Shown: positions 1 to 9,400 of the stretch, in pieces
Layout: every line of letters begins with the position of its first letter
How positions within the stretch are numbered: the stretch's first letter is position 1
Assembly (NCBI GenBank): GCA_036563665.1
Contig: DATCLY010000049.1
Span: forward strand, 1 to 32,807
Length of the DNA stretch: 32,807 bases
Direction: 5' to 3'
DNA from: FEN-1219 sp036563665
Lineage (GTDB): Bacteria; Pseudomonadota; Gammaproteobacteria; Steroidobacterales; Rariloculaceae
The notes under the pieces: model-generated
What the model saw: only the letters and a program-made list of their open reading frames with translations
Database searches by the model: none
What the model was told of the DNA's origin: nothing
Made by a program: the position numbers and the translations under genes

Positions 1-233
1 CGGGCCGCGCGCGCCACCTGCTCGGTGCCGGGGCCCGTGGGCATGCCCACCACGAAGCGCGCCGGCGCCCAGTCGGCCACGATGCGGTCGAGCTCCGCCC
101 ACGGCAGGCCCGTGGCGGTCCTCAGCGTGGTGAGTGGAGAAGCGGTGCGGGTCTGCAAGTTGGCGGTGGCGATGCCGAGACGGCGGAATCCGAAATCGAA
201 TGCGAGCAAAACGTCCTTGTCACCGCCTGTCAC
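1..233 (-). CDS. ruvX: Putative Holliday junction resolvase RuvX/YqgF (3' end cut by window)
   Basis: Only the N-terminal ~77 residues lie in the window. They read VTGGDKDVLLAFDFGFRRLG at the start and continue with an IATA segment and a later FVVGMPTGPGTEQ segment. This is the RNase H-like fold of RuvX/YqgF, in which the Asp of AFDFG is a catalytic metal ligand. The family resolves Holliday junctions and/or acts in 16S pre-rRNA 5' processing. I chose the GTG at 231-233 because no ATG lies between the yqgE stop and the catalytic strand. The gene follows yqgE by about 27 bases on the same strand, the usual yqgE-ruvX order, and probably belongs to the gshB-tonB3-yqgE-ruvX transcript. The C-terminal part is not visible. 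Confidence 0.88.
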   Translation of the reverse strand, partial: MTGGDKDVLLAFDFGFRRLGIATANLQTRTASPLTTLRTATGLPWAELDRIVADWAPARFVVGMPTGPGTEQVARAA

Positions 234-260
234 GCCGCCGCTCCGGGCCCGGCCGTCACC

Positions 261-815
261 TCAAGCGTGGCCGGCATAGCGCGTAATCTGGTGCGTGGCG
301 ATGCCGAGCAGCCGAAACGCGGCCGCCCAGCGTTGCTCCAGGGGCATATCGAACAGAAGGGTGGGGTCTGCGGGCACGCAGAGCCACGCGTTCGCCGCGA
401 GCTCCGCCTCGAGCTGCCCGGCCGCCCAGCCCGCGTAGCCGAGCGCCACCACCACGGGGTCCGGGCCCTCGCCGCGCGCGAGCGAGCCCAGGATGTCCGG
501 CGACACGGTGACCTTGATCTCCCCGCCCGCGTCGATGGTGGAGTCGAACGTCTGCTCGGAGCGGTGCAGCACGAAGCCCATGTCGCGCCGCACGGGTCCT
601 CCCGCGAGCACCGGTTGACTGAGCAGCGCCGGGTCCGATGCCTTGAGCGAGAGCTGCTCGAACACCTGGCCCAGCGTCATTCCGCTCGGCCGGTTCACCA
701 CGATGCCGAGCGCGCCGTCGACGTCGTGACGGCAGATGTACGTCACCGTCTCGCTGAAGTTCGGATCCACCATGGCGGGCATGGCGATCAGAAAGTGGTC
801 TTGCAGCGACCCCAT
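261..815 (-). CDS. yqgE: YqgE/AlgH family protein (UPF0301)
   Basis: The 184-residue protein opens with LQDHFLIAMPAMVDPNFSET and continues with a TYICRHD stretch and GALGIVVNRP. These are hallmarks of the YqgE/AlgH (UPF0301) family, whose members are about 185-190 aa, so it looks full length. The biochemical role of the family is not settled. In Pseudomonas it was named AlgH from alginate genetics. It sits between the TonB-like gene and ruvX as in P. aeruginosa (PA0405). The start ATG at 813-815 fits the family start. Confidence 0.93.
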   Translation of the reverse strand: MGSLQDHFLIAMPAMVDPNFSETVTYICRHDVDGALGIVVNRPSGMTLGQVFEQLSLKASDPALLSQPVLAGGPVRRDMGFVLHRSEQTFDSTIDAGGEIKVTVSPDILGSLARGEGPDPVVVALGYAGWAAGQLEAELAANAWLCVPADPTLLFDMPLEQRWAAAFRLLGIATHQITRYAGHA

Positions 816-900
816 GTCGAATGAGTGACCTGGAAGCGCGTCCGTGTCCGGCCGTTATCGTAGCACCGCTGGGGCGAGCGCTGCGCGCCCGCGGCCGGTC

Positions 901-1764
901 TCAGCGTGCGGTCCTGCCGCCCAGGAACTCCCACTCGTAGGCGAAGCGCAGCACGTCGTAGTTGCGGCGGATCTCGGGCGGCAGCGGCTCGAACGGCGCC
1001 GCGAGGCGCAGGATGGTGAGGGCCGCCTGATCGAGCGCGCCGTTGCCCGAGGAGCGGCGCACGACGATGTCCTCGAGCTGGCCGTCCGCGCCGATCGCGA
1101 CCTCGAGCGTGGGACGCTGGGAGGTGTCGCCGGTGATCGACTCGTAGGGGAAGTTCGCCGTGCCGATGCGCTCCACGCGCCGGCGCCAGGCCTCGAGGTA
1201 GGGGGCGAGCGTGGACTCGCGGGTGTTCGGCGTGGCGATGAGCACCCGCTCGTCGCGCTTCTCGAGCTCCGCCCGCACGTCCACCTCGGCCGCGAGCGTG
1301 CGCTCGGCCTGCTGATCCATGAGCACCGCGGCGCGCGACGGCGTATCGGCCGCCTGCTCGGCGGGATCGCGGGGCGTGCTGCGCTCCGCCGGCGCGCGCG
1401 TGGCGAGGAGCTCCGCGGCGGCGGTGTCGGTGGGCGTGCCGTCGGTGGGGTCCGCGCCCGCGGGGTCGCCGAGCTGGGGCAGCGCGTCGCCGGCCGCGAG
1501 GGTGGTGGTCGGCCGCTCGCCGAGCGCCGCCTGGCCGCCGCCCTTCATGGCGCGGGCGGCGAGCGTCTTGGCGTCCTCGGGCGCCTCCTGGCTCGGTGCG
1601 TCCACCACGAGGGTCACGTTCAGGGACGGCAGCACCTTCGGCTCTTCCGTGATGCCCGCGGTGAAGGTCACGCCGAGGATCACCACGCCGTGCGCGAGCG
1701 CGGCCACGAACAACGTGGAGCCCAGCCGGTCGGCGACGGTCGGCTGTTTCGGCTTGCGCTGCAA
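901..1764 (-). CDS. tonB3: TonB-family energy transducer, TonB3-like
   Basis: The 287-residue protein has a short basic N-terminus and one membrane segment at about residues 17-36 (STLFVAALAHGVVILGV). The membrane helix carries the Ser and His typical of TonB proteins. A long Ala/Thr/Asp/Pro linker follows, then a TonB C-terminal domain from about residue 195 (FPYESITGD, LEVAIGADGQLEDIVV, LAAPFEPLPPEI). TonB proteins couple the inner-membrane proton-motive force to outer-membrane partners. Position between gshB and yqgE matches P. aeruginosa tonB3 (PA0406), which is needed for twitching motility, so a link with the adjacent pil genes is plausible. The TTG start at 1762-1764 is supported by a GGGGA ribosome site 7 bases upstream. 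The linker lacks the usual EP/KP repeats. No exbB or exbD is nearby. Confidence 0.85.
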   Translation of the reverse strand: MQRKPKQPTVADRLGSTLFVAALAHGVVILGVTFTAGITEEPKVLPSLNVTLVVDAPSQEAPEDAKTLAARAMKGGGQAALGERPTTTLAAGDALPQLGDPAGADPTDGTPTDTAAAELLATRAPAERSTPRDPAEQAADTPSRAAVLMDQQAERTLAAEVDVRAELEKRDERVLIATPNTRESTLAPYLEAWRRRVERIGTANFPYESITGDTSQRPTLEVAIGADGQLEDIVVRRSSGNGALDQAALTILRLAAPFEPLPPEIRRNYDVLRFAYEWEFLGGRTAR

Positions 1765-1790
1765 AACGTTTTCCCCGGAGATTCGCGGGA

Positions 1791-2762
1791 TTATAGCGGC
1801 CGGCCTTCGTGCGGCAGGCGCCGGTCGACGGCGTCGAGCAGCTTAGCAGCGATGTCGATGCCGTATTGTCGATCCAGTTCACGGATTCCCGTGGGGCTCG
1901 TGACGTTGATCTCGGTGAGGTAGTCACCGATCACGTCCAGCCCCGCGAACAGCACGCCCTTGCGAGCGAGCGTAGGGCCCACCTGGTCGCAGAGCCAGCG
2001 GTCGCGGTCGGTGAGCTCCCGCCCCTCGCCCTTCGCGCCCATCACCAGGTTGCCGCGGGTCTCGCCGGGGGCCGGGATGCGGGCCAGCACGTATCCCACG
2101 GGCTCGCCGTCGATCAGCAGGATGCGCTTGTCGCCGTCCGCGATCTCCGGCAGGAAGCGCTGTGCCAGCACGAACCGCCGGCCGTAGTCGGTCATGGTCT
2201 CGATGACCACGTTGACGTTCGGGTCGCCCTTCGGCAGCACGAAGATGGACCGGCCGCCCATGCCGTCCAGCGGCTTCAGCACGATCTTGCCCTGCGCTTC
2301 GAGGAAGCCCAGGAGCTCTTGGCGCGAGCGGGTGACGAGCGACGGCGGCGTGCACTGGGGGAACCACGCCGTGTAGGCCTTCTCGTTGATGTCGCGCAGG
2401 CTCGAGGGCTTGTTCACCACCAGGGCCCCGGCCTGCTCGGCGAGCTCCAGAATATAGGTGGTGTAGATGTACTCCATGTCGAACGGCGGATCCTTGCGCA
2501 TGAGGATCACGTCCAGGCGCGCGAGCTCGCCCCGCCAGCGGTCGCCGAGCTCGAACCAGCGCTCCGGGTCGTCGGCCACGTGCAGCCGCCGCCCGTCCCC
2601 CATGGCCACCCCGTCGCGCACGAACAGGTCGTCCTGACGGAGATAAACAATGTCCCAGCCGCGCTTCTCGGCCGCGAGCAGCATGGCCAGCGTCGAATCC
2701 TTCTTCGGCTTGATCGTCTCGATGGGGTCCATGACGACGCCGATCGAACGGCGCGAGCTCAT
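1791..2762 (-). CDS. gshB: Glutathione synthetase
   Basis: This 323-residue enzyme joins gamma-glutamylcysteine and glycine using ATP, the second step of glutathione synthesis. It aligns by eye with E. coli GshB throughout: GVVMDPIETIKPKKDST at the N-terminus, DVILMRKDPPFDMEYIYTTY, VNKPSSLRDINEKAYTAWF, the ATP-grasp segment ILKPLDGMGGRSIF, RILLIDGEPV, and the C-terminal GLDVIGDYLTEINVTSPTG. The reading frame runs open upstream, but the ATG at 2760-2762 gives the normal family start (MSSRRSIGVVMDP) and has a GAGG ribosome site 8 bases before it. Downstream, the stop is 26 bases from the tonB3 start. It is divergent from pilG, as in Pseudomonas. Confidence 0.96.
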   Translation of the reverse strand: MSSRRSIGVVMDPIETIKPKKDSTLAMLLAAEKRGWDIVYLRQDDLFVRDGVAMGDGRRLHVADDPERWFELGDRWRGELARLDVILMRKDPPFDMEYIYTTYILELAEQAGALVVNKPSSLRDINEKAYTAWFPQCTPPSLVTRSRQELLGFLEAQGKIVLKPLDGMGGRSIFVLPKGDPNVNVVIETMTDYGRRFVLAQRFLPEIADGDKRILLIDGEPVGYVLARIPAPGETRGNLVMGAKGEGRELTDRDRWLCDQVGPTLARKGVLFAGLDVIGDYLTEINVTSPTGIRELDRQYGIDIAAKLLDAVDRRLPHEGRPL

Positions 2763-3013
2763 CGTCGATACCTCGCTTTTTGCGTGCAGGTTCTCAGTTT
2801 CGCAGGAAGCGGCAAAGCTACCATAGCTGGCCTTATGAACCTGCCACCGGGCGCTTCCGGCGAGGAGACCGTTCGACCGCGCGCGCTCGCCGCGGAGCGA
2901 GGTCCAGCGCATGGCAGGCGCGCGGCCGATATGTTAAAAGGCGCTTCTAATCCCGACGTCGCATCCTTCGGCCGGTGGGGGTGTCAAGGCGGCCAGCGTG
3001 AGGAGAGGTTCCT

Positions 3014-3421
3014 GTGCCCGGCGTAAGCGCTTCGAGCTCGAAGAACGGTCTTCAGGGCCTGAAAATTCTCGTCATCGATGACAGCAAGACGATCCGCCGG
3101 ACCGCGGAGACGTTGCTCGCGAAGGAGGGGTGCGAGGTCTACACCGCCGTGGACGGCTTCGACGCCCTCGCCAAGATCGCCGACCACCGCCCGGACATCA
3201 TCTTCGTGGACATCATGATGCCGCGGCTCGACGGCTACCAGACCTGCTCGCTCATCAAGCACAACAAGGTCTTCAAGGACACCCCGGTCATCATGCTGTC
3301 CAGCAAGGACGGCCTGTTCGACCGCGCCCGCGGCCGGCTCGTGGGCTCCGAGCAGTACCTCACCAAGCCGTTCACCAAGGACGAGCTGCTCGGCGCCATC
3401 TACAGCCACGTGGGCAGATAA
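3014..3421 (+). CDS. pilG: Twitching motility response regulator PilG
   Basis: This 135-aa single-domain CheY-like receiver is nearly identical by eye to P. aeruginosa PilG: KILVIDDSKTIRRTAETLL, DIIFVDIMMPRLDGYQT with the phospho-acceptor Asp, VIMLSSKDGLFDRA, and YLTKPFTKDELLGAI with the conserved Lys. PilG is the phosphorylated output of the Pil-Chp kinase and promotes type IV pilus extension and cAMP signalling. The GTG start at 3014-3016 has an AGGAGAG ribosome site at 3001-3007. About 250 bases separate it from the divergent gshB start. I see no convincing -35/-10 pair there, so the operon promoter is not assigned. Confidence 0.96.
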   Translation: MPGVSASSSKNGLQGLKILVIDDSKTIRRTAETLLAKEGCEVYTAVDGFDALAKIADHRPDIIFVDIMMPRLDGYQTCSLIKHNKVFKDTPVIMLSSKDGLFDRARGRLVGSEQYLTKPFTKDELLGAIYSHVGR

Positions 3422-3443
3422 GGTTCGTTCGAGGACTCCGGCC

Positions 3444-3827
3444 ATGGCCCTGATCATGATCGTGGATGACTCTCCCACCGAGGTGCACGTGCTCAAGAAG
3501 GCGCTCGAGAAGCACGGCTTCGAGACGGTGTCCGCCTCCGACGGCTCGGAGTGCATCAGCCTCGCACGGCAGATGAAGCCCGACCTCATCTTCATGGACG
3601 TGGTCATGCCGGGCGTGAACGGGTTCCAGGCGACGCGCACGCTCACGCGAGACCCGCAGACCAAGTCCATTCCGGTGGTGATGATCACCACCAAGGGTCA
3701 GGAGACCGACCGCATCTGGGGCATGCGTCAGGGCGCGGTCGACTATCTCGTGAAGCCGGTCTCGGAAGCCGTGCTGGTCGCCAAAGCGCAAGAGGTGCTC
3801 AACAAGGCGGAGGGGCGCCCGAGTTGA
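3444..3827 (+). CDS. pilH: Twitching motility response regulator PilH
   Basis: The 127-aa CheY-like protein has IVDDSPTEVHVLKKALEKHG, then LIFMDVVMPGVNGFQATR with the acceptor Asp, VVMITTKGQETDRIWG, and the conserved Lys in YLVKPVSE. These segments match PilH of P. aeruginosa, the second receiver of the Pil-Chp system, associated with pilus retraction and with draining phosphoryl groups from the kinase. It lies 22 bases after pilG. Its stop codon overlaps the start of pilI, so translation is probably coupled. Confidence 0.95.
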   Translation: MALIMIVDDSPTEVHVLKKALEKHGFETVSASDGSECISLARQMKPDLIFMDVVMPGVNGFQATRTLTRDPQTKSIPVVMITTKGQETDRIWGMRQGAVDYLVKPVSEAVLVAKAQEVLNKAEGRPS

Positions 3828-4387
3828 GCCTGGTACAGCTCGCGGAGCAACCGTTCGAGCTCCTGCTCGAGCTCGAGCGTCGCGCCCGTGCGGCCATCGC
3901 GGCCCGCGAGGGCAAGCAGTCCGCGGTGGACGAGTGGGTCGGCATCGGCTTCCGGCTGGGCGCCGAGCACTTCGTGACGGGACGGGGCGACGTGCGCGAG
4001 ATCCTGCCGGTGCCGGAGCAGATCACCCGCGTGCCGGGGGCGAAGCCGTGGCTGCGGGGCATCGCGAACCTGCGAGGGCAGCTCTTGACGGTGGTGGATC
4101 TCAAGGCGTTTCTCGGCGGCGGCGGCCCGCCGGCCGACCGCCGCGCGCGGCTGCTGGTCGCCGCGAGCCGCGACGTGCCCACGGCCCTCATCGTGGACGA
4201 GGTGCTCGGGTTCCGCCGCTTCGCGACCGACGACTTCCGGCCGGACATGCCGGCCACTGTCATCCGCTGCGAGCACTATCTCGGCGGTTGCTACCGCCGC
4301 GGCAGCGAGATCTGGCCCCGTTTCAGCCTGCACAAGCTGCTCGCCGACGAGCAATTCCTGAACGCCGGCGAAATGATGAAGGCGTAG
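3824..4387 (+). CDS. pilI: Type IV pilus CheW-type adaptor PilI
   Basis: About 187 residues with a CheW fold: GIGFRLGAEHFVTGRGDVRE, ILPVPEQITRVPGAKPWLRG, IANLRGQLLTVVDLKAFLG, and LIVDEVLGFRRF. PilI links the receptor PilJ to the ChpA kinase at the pole. I placed the start at the TTG overlapping the pilH stop (TTGA, 3824-3827). A GGAGG lies about 10 bases upstream (3809-3813), and this start gives a family-like length near that of P. aeruginosa PilI (178 aa). The frame is open further upstream inside pilH, but that part is not CheW-like. pilJ follows after 6 bases. Confidence 0.9.
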   Translation: MSLVQLAEQPFELLLELERRARAAIAAREGKQSAVDEWVGIGFRLGAEHFVTGRGDVREILPVPEQITRVPGAKPWLRGIANLRGQLLTVVDLKAFLGGGGPPADRRARLLVAASRDVPTALIVDEVLGFRRFATDDFRPDMPATVIRCEHYLGGCYRRGSEIWPRFSLHKLLADEQFLNAGEMMKA

Positions 4388-4393
4388 CTAGCC

Positions 4394-6490
4394 ATGCAAA
4401 CATCGAGCTCCTGGCACAAGCTTCTGCCGCCCCTGGGTGTAGTGCTGGCGCTGACGTTGGCCGCCGCGGCCGGGGTGCTCTGGCTCGCGAGCTCGCCGGC
4501 GGGGTCGCGCGACGCCGAGGTGGGCCGCCTCGTGGCGGAGGCGCAGGCCGCGCGGCTCGCGGCGCGCGCCGCCGTGGCCGGCGAGGCGGGCGCCTTCGAG
4601 GCGGCGGCGGATAGCCGCAGCCGCATCGAGGCGCAGCGGGCGAGCCTCGCGTCCGCGGAGCTCTCGTCCGCCGCGCGAGCGCTCGTCGCGAGCGATGCCT
4701 GGCAGGCCGTGGACTCCGCGCTCGTGCTCCTCACCGACGGCCGCGCCACGCTCGAAGGCGTGCACGGCGCGCGCGCGCGGCTCGCGGAGCTCGCGCCGGA
4801 GCTGCTCGAGGCGGTGGGCAACGCGGTGGCGTCGCTGCCCGCCGCAGGCATCGCGCAGAACGAGCCGCATCTCGACCGGCTCCAGCTCGCGGTGGAGGGT
4901 CTGCGGCAGGACGCGCGGGCCCTCGGGCTCCGCGGCGAGGTGGCGGACATCGTCCAGCGCTTCCGCGGCGCCGAGGAATACATCGGCCAGTTCGTGCGCG
5001 GGCTCGAAGGGGCGGACCAGAGCCTGGGGCTCGTGCCGGTGACGGCGCCGGACGCGAGCGCGAGCGTCGCTCAGGCCGCCGCCGCGCACGAGGCGATCCG
5101 CACCGCGATCGGCACCGTCTCCTCCGGGGCGGCGCTGCTCGCCACGGCCGTGACGGCGGTCGGCGAGCTCGATGCGGCCGCGGCCCGGCTGCTCGAGGCG
5201 TATCGCGGCGCGTCGCTGCCGGCCGCGGGCGGCGGAGCGCCGTTCGGCGGCTGGCTGCCGGCGGCGCTGCTCGGCGCCGCGGCGGCGCTCGTGCTCATCA
5301 TGCTGCTCATCCACGTGAACTCGCGCGAGGCGGCCAAGGCGGCGCGCCTCCACGCGGAGCAGAACGAGCGCAACCAGCACGCCATCTTGCGCCTGCTGGA
5401 CGAGCTCTCGAGCCTCGCCGACGGCGATCTCACGGTGCAGGCCACGGTCACGGAGGACATCACGGGCGCCATCGCGGACTCCATCAATTACGCGATCGAG
5501 GCGCTCCGCGGGCTCGTCACCACGATGAACGAGACGTCGATCCAGGTGGACGCCGCGGCCAAGCAGACCGAGAACAGCGCCAAGCAGCTGCTGCGCTCCG
5601 CCGAGATGCAGGCGAAGCAGGCGGCCGCCGCCTCCGAGTCGATGGCCCGCATGGCCATGTCCATCGAGGAGGTGTCGGGGAACGCCGAGCGCGCCTCCGA
5701 CGTCGCCCGCCATGCCGTGGACGTGGCGCACAAGGGCGGCGAGGCCGTGCGCCGCACCATCGAGGGCATGAACACCATCCGGGAGACGATTCAGGACACG
5801 TCGAAGCGCATCAAGCGCCTCGGCGAGAGCTCGCAGGAGATCGGCAACATCGTGGAGCTCATCGAGGAGATCGCGGAGCAGACGAACATCCTGGCGCTCA
5901 ACGCCTCGATCGAGGCCTCTCGCGCCGGCGAGGCGAGCCGCGGTTTTGCGGTGGTGGCGGACGAGGTGCAGAAGCTCGCGGAGCGCTCGGCCAACGCCAC
6001 CAAGAAGATCGAGGTGCTGGTCAGCACCATCCAGTCCGACACCAACGAAGCGGTGGTGTCCATGGAGCGCAGCACCACGGACGTCGTGGGCGGGGCGCTG
6101 CTCGCCGAGAACGCGGGCGCCGCGCTCGACGAGATCGAGCAGGTGTCGCATCAGATCGCGAGCCTCGTGCAGAACATCTCGAGCTCCGCGCGCAACCAGG
6201 CCACCGTCGCCACCGCCATCACCAAGAACATGCAGGTGCTGCGCGAGATCAGCGCGAAGACCACCGAATCCACGGCCGTCACCTCGGAGGCCATCAGCAA
6301 GCTCGCCGCGCTCGCGGCCGAGCTGCGCCGCACCGTGGCCGGCTTCCGCTTGCCCGAGCCGGGGACCACCTCCGGCGTGCTCACGCCGGCGCGCGTGGCC
6401 GAGAGCCTCGAGCTGCGCAAGCTCGAGGAGCTGCCGCCCGCCGAAGCGCCGCCGGCGGCCGTCGTCGAGCGCCGCCGCCAGTCGGGGTAG
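4394..6490 (+). CDS. pilJ: Type IV pilus methyl-accepting chemotaxis protein PilJ
   Basis: The 698-aa receptor has a first membrane helix at about residues 10-32, a long periplasmic helical region, and a second membrane helix near 286-307 (ALLGAAAALVLIMLLI). A HAMP-like region follows, then a cytoplasmic signalling domain whose hairpin tip (EIAEQTNILALNASIEASRA, about residue 491 onward) binds the CheW protein and kinase. The tail IAKLAALAAELRRTVAGFRLP is characteristic of PilJ. It senses surface contact and pilus signals and feeds ChpA through PilI. chpA begins 6 bases downstream. The intervening CheR-type methyltransferase gene pilK of Pseudomonas is absent. Confidence 0.94.
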   Translation: MQTSSSWHKLLPPLGVVLALTLAAAAGVLWLASSPAGSRDAEVGRLVAEAQAARLAARAAVAGEAGAFEAAADSRSRIEAQRASLASAELSSAARALVASDAWQAVDSALVLLTDGRATLEGVHGARARLAELAPELLEAVGNAVASLPAAGIAQNEPHLDRLQLAVEGLRQDARALGLRGEVADIVQRFRGAEEYIGQFVRGLEGADQSLGLVPVTAPDASASVAQAAAAHEAIRTAIGTVSSGAALLATAVTAVGELDAAAARLLEAYRGASLPAAGGGAPFGGWLPAALLGAAAALVLIMLLIHVNSREAAKAARLHAEQNERNQHAILRLLDELSSLADGDLTVQATVTEDITGAIADSINYAIEALRGLVTTMNETSIQVDAAAKQTENSAKQLLRSAEMQAKQAAAASESMARMAMSIEEVSGNAERASDVARHAVDVAHKGGEAVRRTIEGMNTIRETIQDTSKRIKRLGESSQEIGNIVELIEEIAEQTNILALNASIEASRAGEASRGFAVVADEVQKLAERSANATKKIEVLVSTIQSDTNEAVVSMERSTTDVVGGALLAENAGAALDEIEQVSHQIASLVQNISSSARNQATVATAITKNMQVLREISAKTTESTAVTSEAISKLAALAAELRRTVAGFRLPEPGTTSGVLTPARVAESLELRKLEELPPAEAPPAAVVERRRQSG

Positions 6491-6496
6491 CGCGCG

Positions 6497-9400
6497 GTGG
6501 CCGTAAGCACGATGAACGACATGGCCGCGCACTCTCTCGACCTCGTGAGTCGAGAGCTCCAGCACACCCTGGACGCGGCGCGCCGCGAGCTCGAGGACTA
6601 CGTCGACGGCCACTCCGCGGCCGAAGCGCTCGAGAAGGCGGCCGAGCTGCTGCATCTCGCGCGCGGCGCGCTGAAGATCGTCGAGATCCACGGCGCGGCG
6701 CTCCTCGCCGAGGAGATGGAGCAGACCTGCAAGCGGCTCGCCCAGCTCGGCGAGGGCGAGGAGGCCGAGCGCTCGGTGGAGGCGCTCACGCGCGCCATGG
6801 TGCAGCTCCCCGCGTATCTCGACCGGCTCCTCTCCGGCGGCCGCGACGTGGCGCTCGTGCTGCTGCCGCTCATCAACGATCTGCGGGCGGCGCGCGGCAA
6901 GCCGCTCCTGTCCGAGGGCACGCTGCTGCTACTGAACACCGCCCCCTTCGAGCGGCGCATGCAGCAGTCCCCGCCGCCCGCGGGCCCCGTGGCTCGCGGC
7001 TTCGAGAAGGTCGCGCAGCGCCTGCGGCCGCCATTCCAGGCCGCGCTGCTCGGCTGGATCCGCGGCGTGGACGCGCAGCGCAATCTCGACGAGCTGCTGC
7101 GCATCACCGGGCAGCTCGAGCAGGCGGCCACCACGGAGCAGGTGCAGCAGCTCTGGTGGGTGCTCGGCGGCGTGCTGCTCGCGCTGCGGAGCAACGCGCT
7201 CGAGCCCACCGTCACGCTCAAGCGGCTCATCGGCCAGGCGGATCGGCAGCTCAAGCGCCTGATCGACGGCGGCGAGTCGGTGCTCGTGAACGCGCCGCCC
7301 GTGGATCTGCTCAACAACCTGCTCTACTACGTCGCCCGCGCAGACTCGCAGCACGAGCGCCTGCAGGCCATCCGCGACCGCTACGGCCTGAAGGACGTGC
7401 TGCCCGGCGAGCAGCAGCTCGAGCAGGCGCGCGAGGGCCTCGCCGGGCCGAGCGTGAAGCTCATGCGCACGGTGGCGGAAGCCATCAAGGAAGACTTGGG
7501 ACAGGTGAAGGACGCGCTCGACATCTTCGTGCGCACGGGCTCGGAGCAGGCGGACAAGCTCGCGCCGCAGCTCGAGATGCTGAAGAAGATCGGCGACACG
7601 CTCGGCGTGCTCGGCCTCGAGCGCGCCCGCGCGCAGATCCAGCAGGAGAGCGAGGTGCTGGCCGCGCTCGTGGCCGGCAACCGCACCGGCGACCCCGCCG
7701 TGCTCGAGAAGGTGGCCGCCACGCTGCTCGACGTGGAAGACACGCTCGATCGCGAGCTCGTGCGCGCCGTGCTGCCGGACGGCGAGGAGAGCAAGGCCGA
7801 GCCCGACGAGGCCGCGCAGCAGCGCCACGTGACGCAGGCCGTGATGCGCGAGTGCATCGTCAACCTCGCCAAGGTGAAGGAAGCGGTCGTCCAGCTCGTG
7901 GAGGACCGCTCGAACGTGCGCGCGCTGGACCAGGTGAAGCCGCTGCTGCGCGGCATCACCGCGGGGCTGCTCATGCTGTCGAAGACGCGCGCCGTGCGCG
8001 TGGTCGAGCGCATCGGGCGCGTGATCTCCACGCGCCTGGTCCCGGGCGTCGCGCAGCCGCAGCCCGAGCATCTCGAGCGCCTCGCCGACGCCATCGTGAG
8101 CGTCGAGTACTACATGGAGACGCTGAGCGCCGGCCGCAGCGATCCGTGGTACATGCTGGACAACGCCGAGCGCTGCCTCGACCTGCTCGACACGCTGCCT
8201 GCGCCGCCGGCGGCCGCCGAGCCGAGCGCGCCGCCACCGAAGAAGAAGCCGGCCGAGCCGGCGCGGACGCCGTCCGTGATGGAGGTGGAGGACGAGCGGT
8301 CCGATCCGGAGCTCGTGGAGCTCTTCATCGAGGAGGCGAAAGAGGAGATCGCGAACATCGCGCAGCACCTGCCCGTGTGGCAGGAGAACCTGCAAGACAC
8401 CGAGGCGCTGATTGCCGTGCGCCGGTCCTTCCACACGCTGAAGGGCAGCGGCCGCATGGTGGGCGCGCAGCTGATCGGCGAGTTCGCGTGGAGCGTGGAG
8501 AGCCTGCTGAACCGGCTGATCAACCAGACGCTCGAGCCCACGCCGGCCATCGTGGCGTTCGTGGGCGAGGCCGCGAAGGCCGTGCCGCAGCTGCTCGAGC
8601 AGCTCGAGATCGGCCTCCCGCCGAAGGTGGACGTGCAGGCGCTCATGCAGCGCGCCGAGGCGCTCGCCGCCGGCGACCAGCCGCCCGCCGAGGCTCAGGC
8701 CGCGGAGGCGCCCGCGGAGGAAGAGCCCGCTCCGGCCGCCGCCGAGGAGCCGGCGCCGCCCGCGATGGATCCCGTGCTCGCGGACATCTTCGCGAAGGAG
8801 ATGCGGGCGCACCTCGCCACGCTGCGCGAGCACATCGCGCAGGCCCGCGCCTCGGGCGCGCCGCGCGTGGTGGACGAGCCGCTGTACCGCGCCTGTCACA
8901 CGCTGCTCGGCAGCGCGCGCATGGCGGCGTTCGAGCCGGGCATCGAGCTCGCCACGCCGCTCGCGGAGCACCTGCGGGCGCACTTCGAGGCGCAGAGCGC
9001 GCTCGATGCGGCCGGTCTCGCCGCGCTCGAGCGGGCGGCAGACTGCATCGAGGCCATGGCCGGCAGCGTGGAGTCGGGCCAGCGGTTCGTCGTGGACCCC
9101 GACGTCGTGGCCGGACTGCGGGCGCTAGCGCCCGCGGCGCCGACGCCGGCGCCGCAGCCGCCGGCGGAAGAGGAGGCCGAGGCGTCCGCGAGCTTCGACC
9201 CGGAGATCGCCGCGATCTTCACGGAGGAGGCCGCCGAGATCCTGGACAGCGCGGAGGCCGCGCTCGAGAACGTGCGGCAGAACGATCCCGGCGCGGTCGT
9301 CGAGCTGCAGCGCCTGCTGCACACGCTGAAGGGCGGCGCCCGGATGGCGGGCGTGATGACGATGGGCGACTTGAGCCACGCGCTCGAGACGCTGCTCGCG

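Noticed and set aside
2763..3013. Promoter-like strings (TATGTT, TCTAAT) in the gshB-pilG gap
   Set aside because: No -35 box at acceptable spacing, so no promoter was assigned.
4388..6691. 767-aa minus-strand frame opposite pilJ
   Set aside because: Low-complexity Arg/Leu/Gly/His product, antisense to a well-supported receptor gene.
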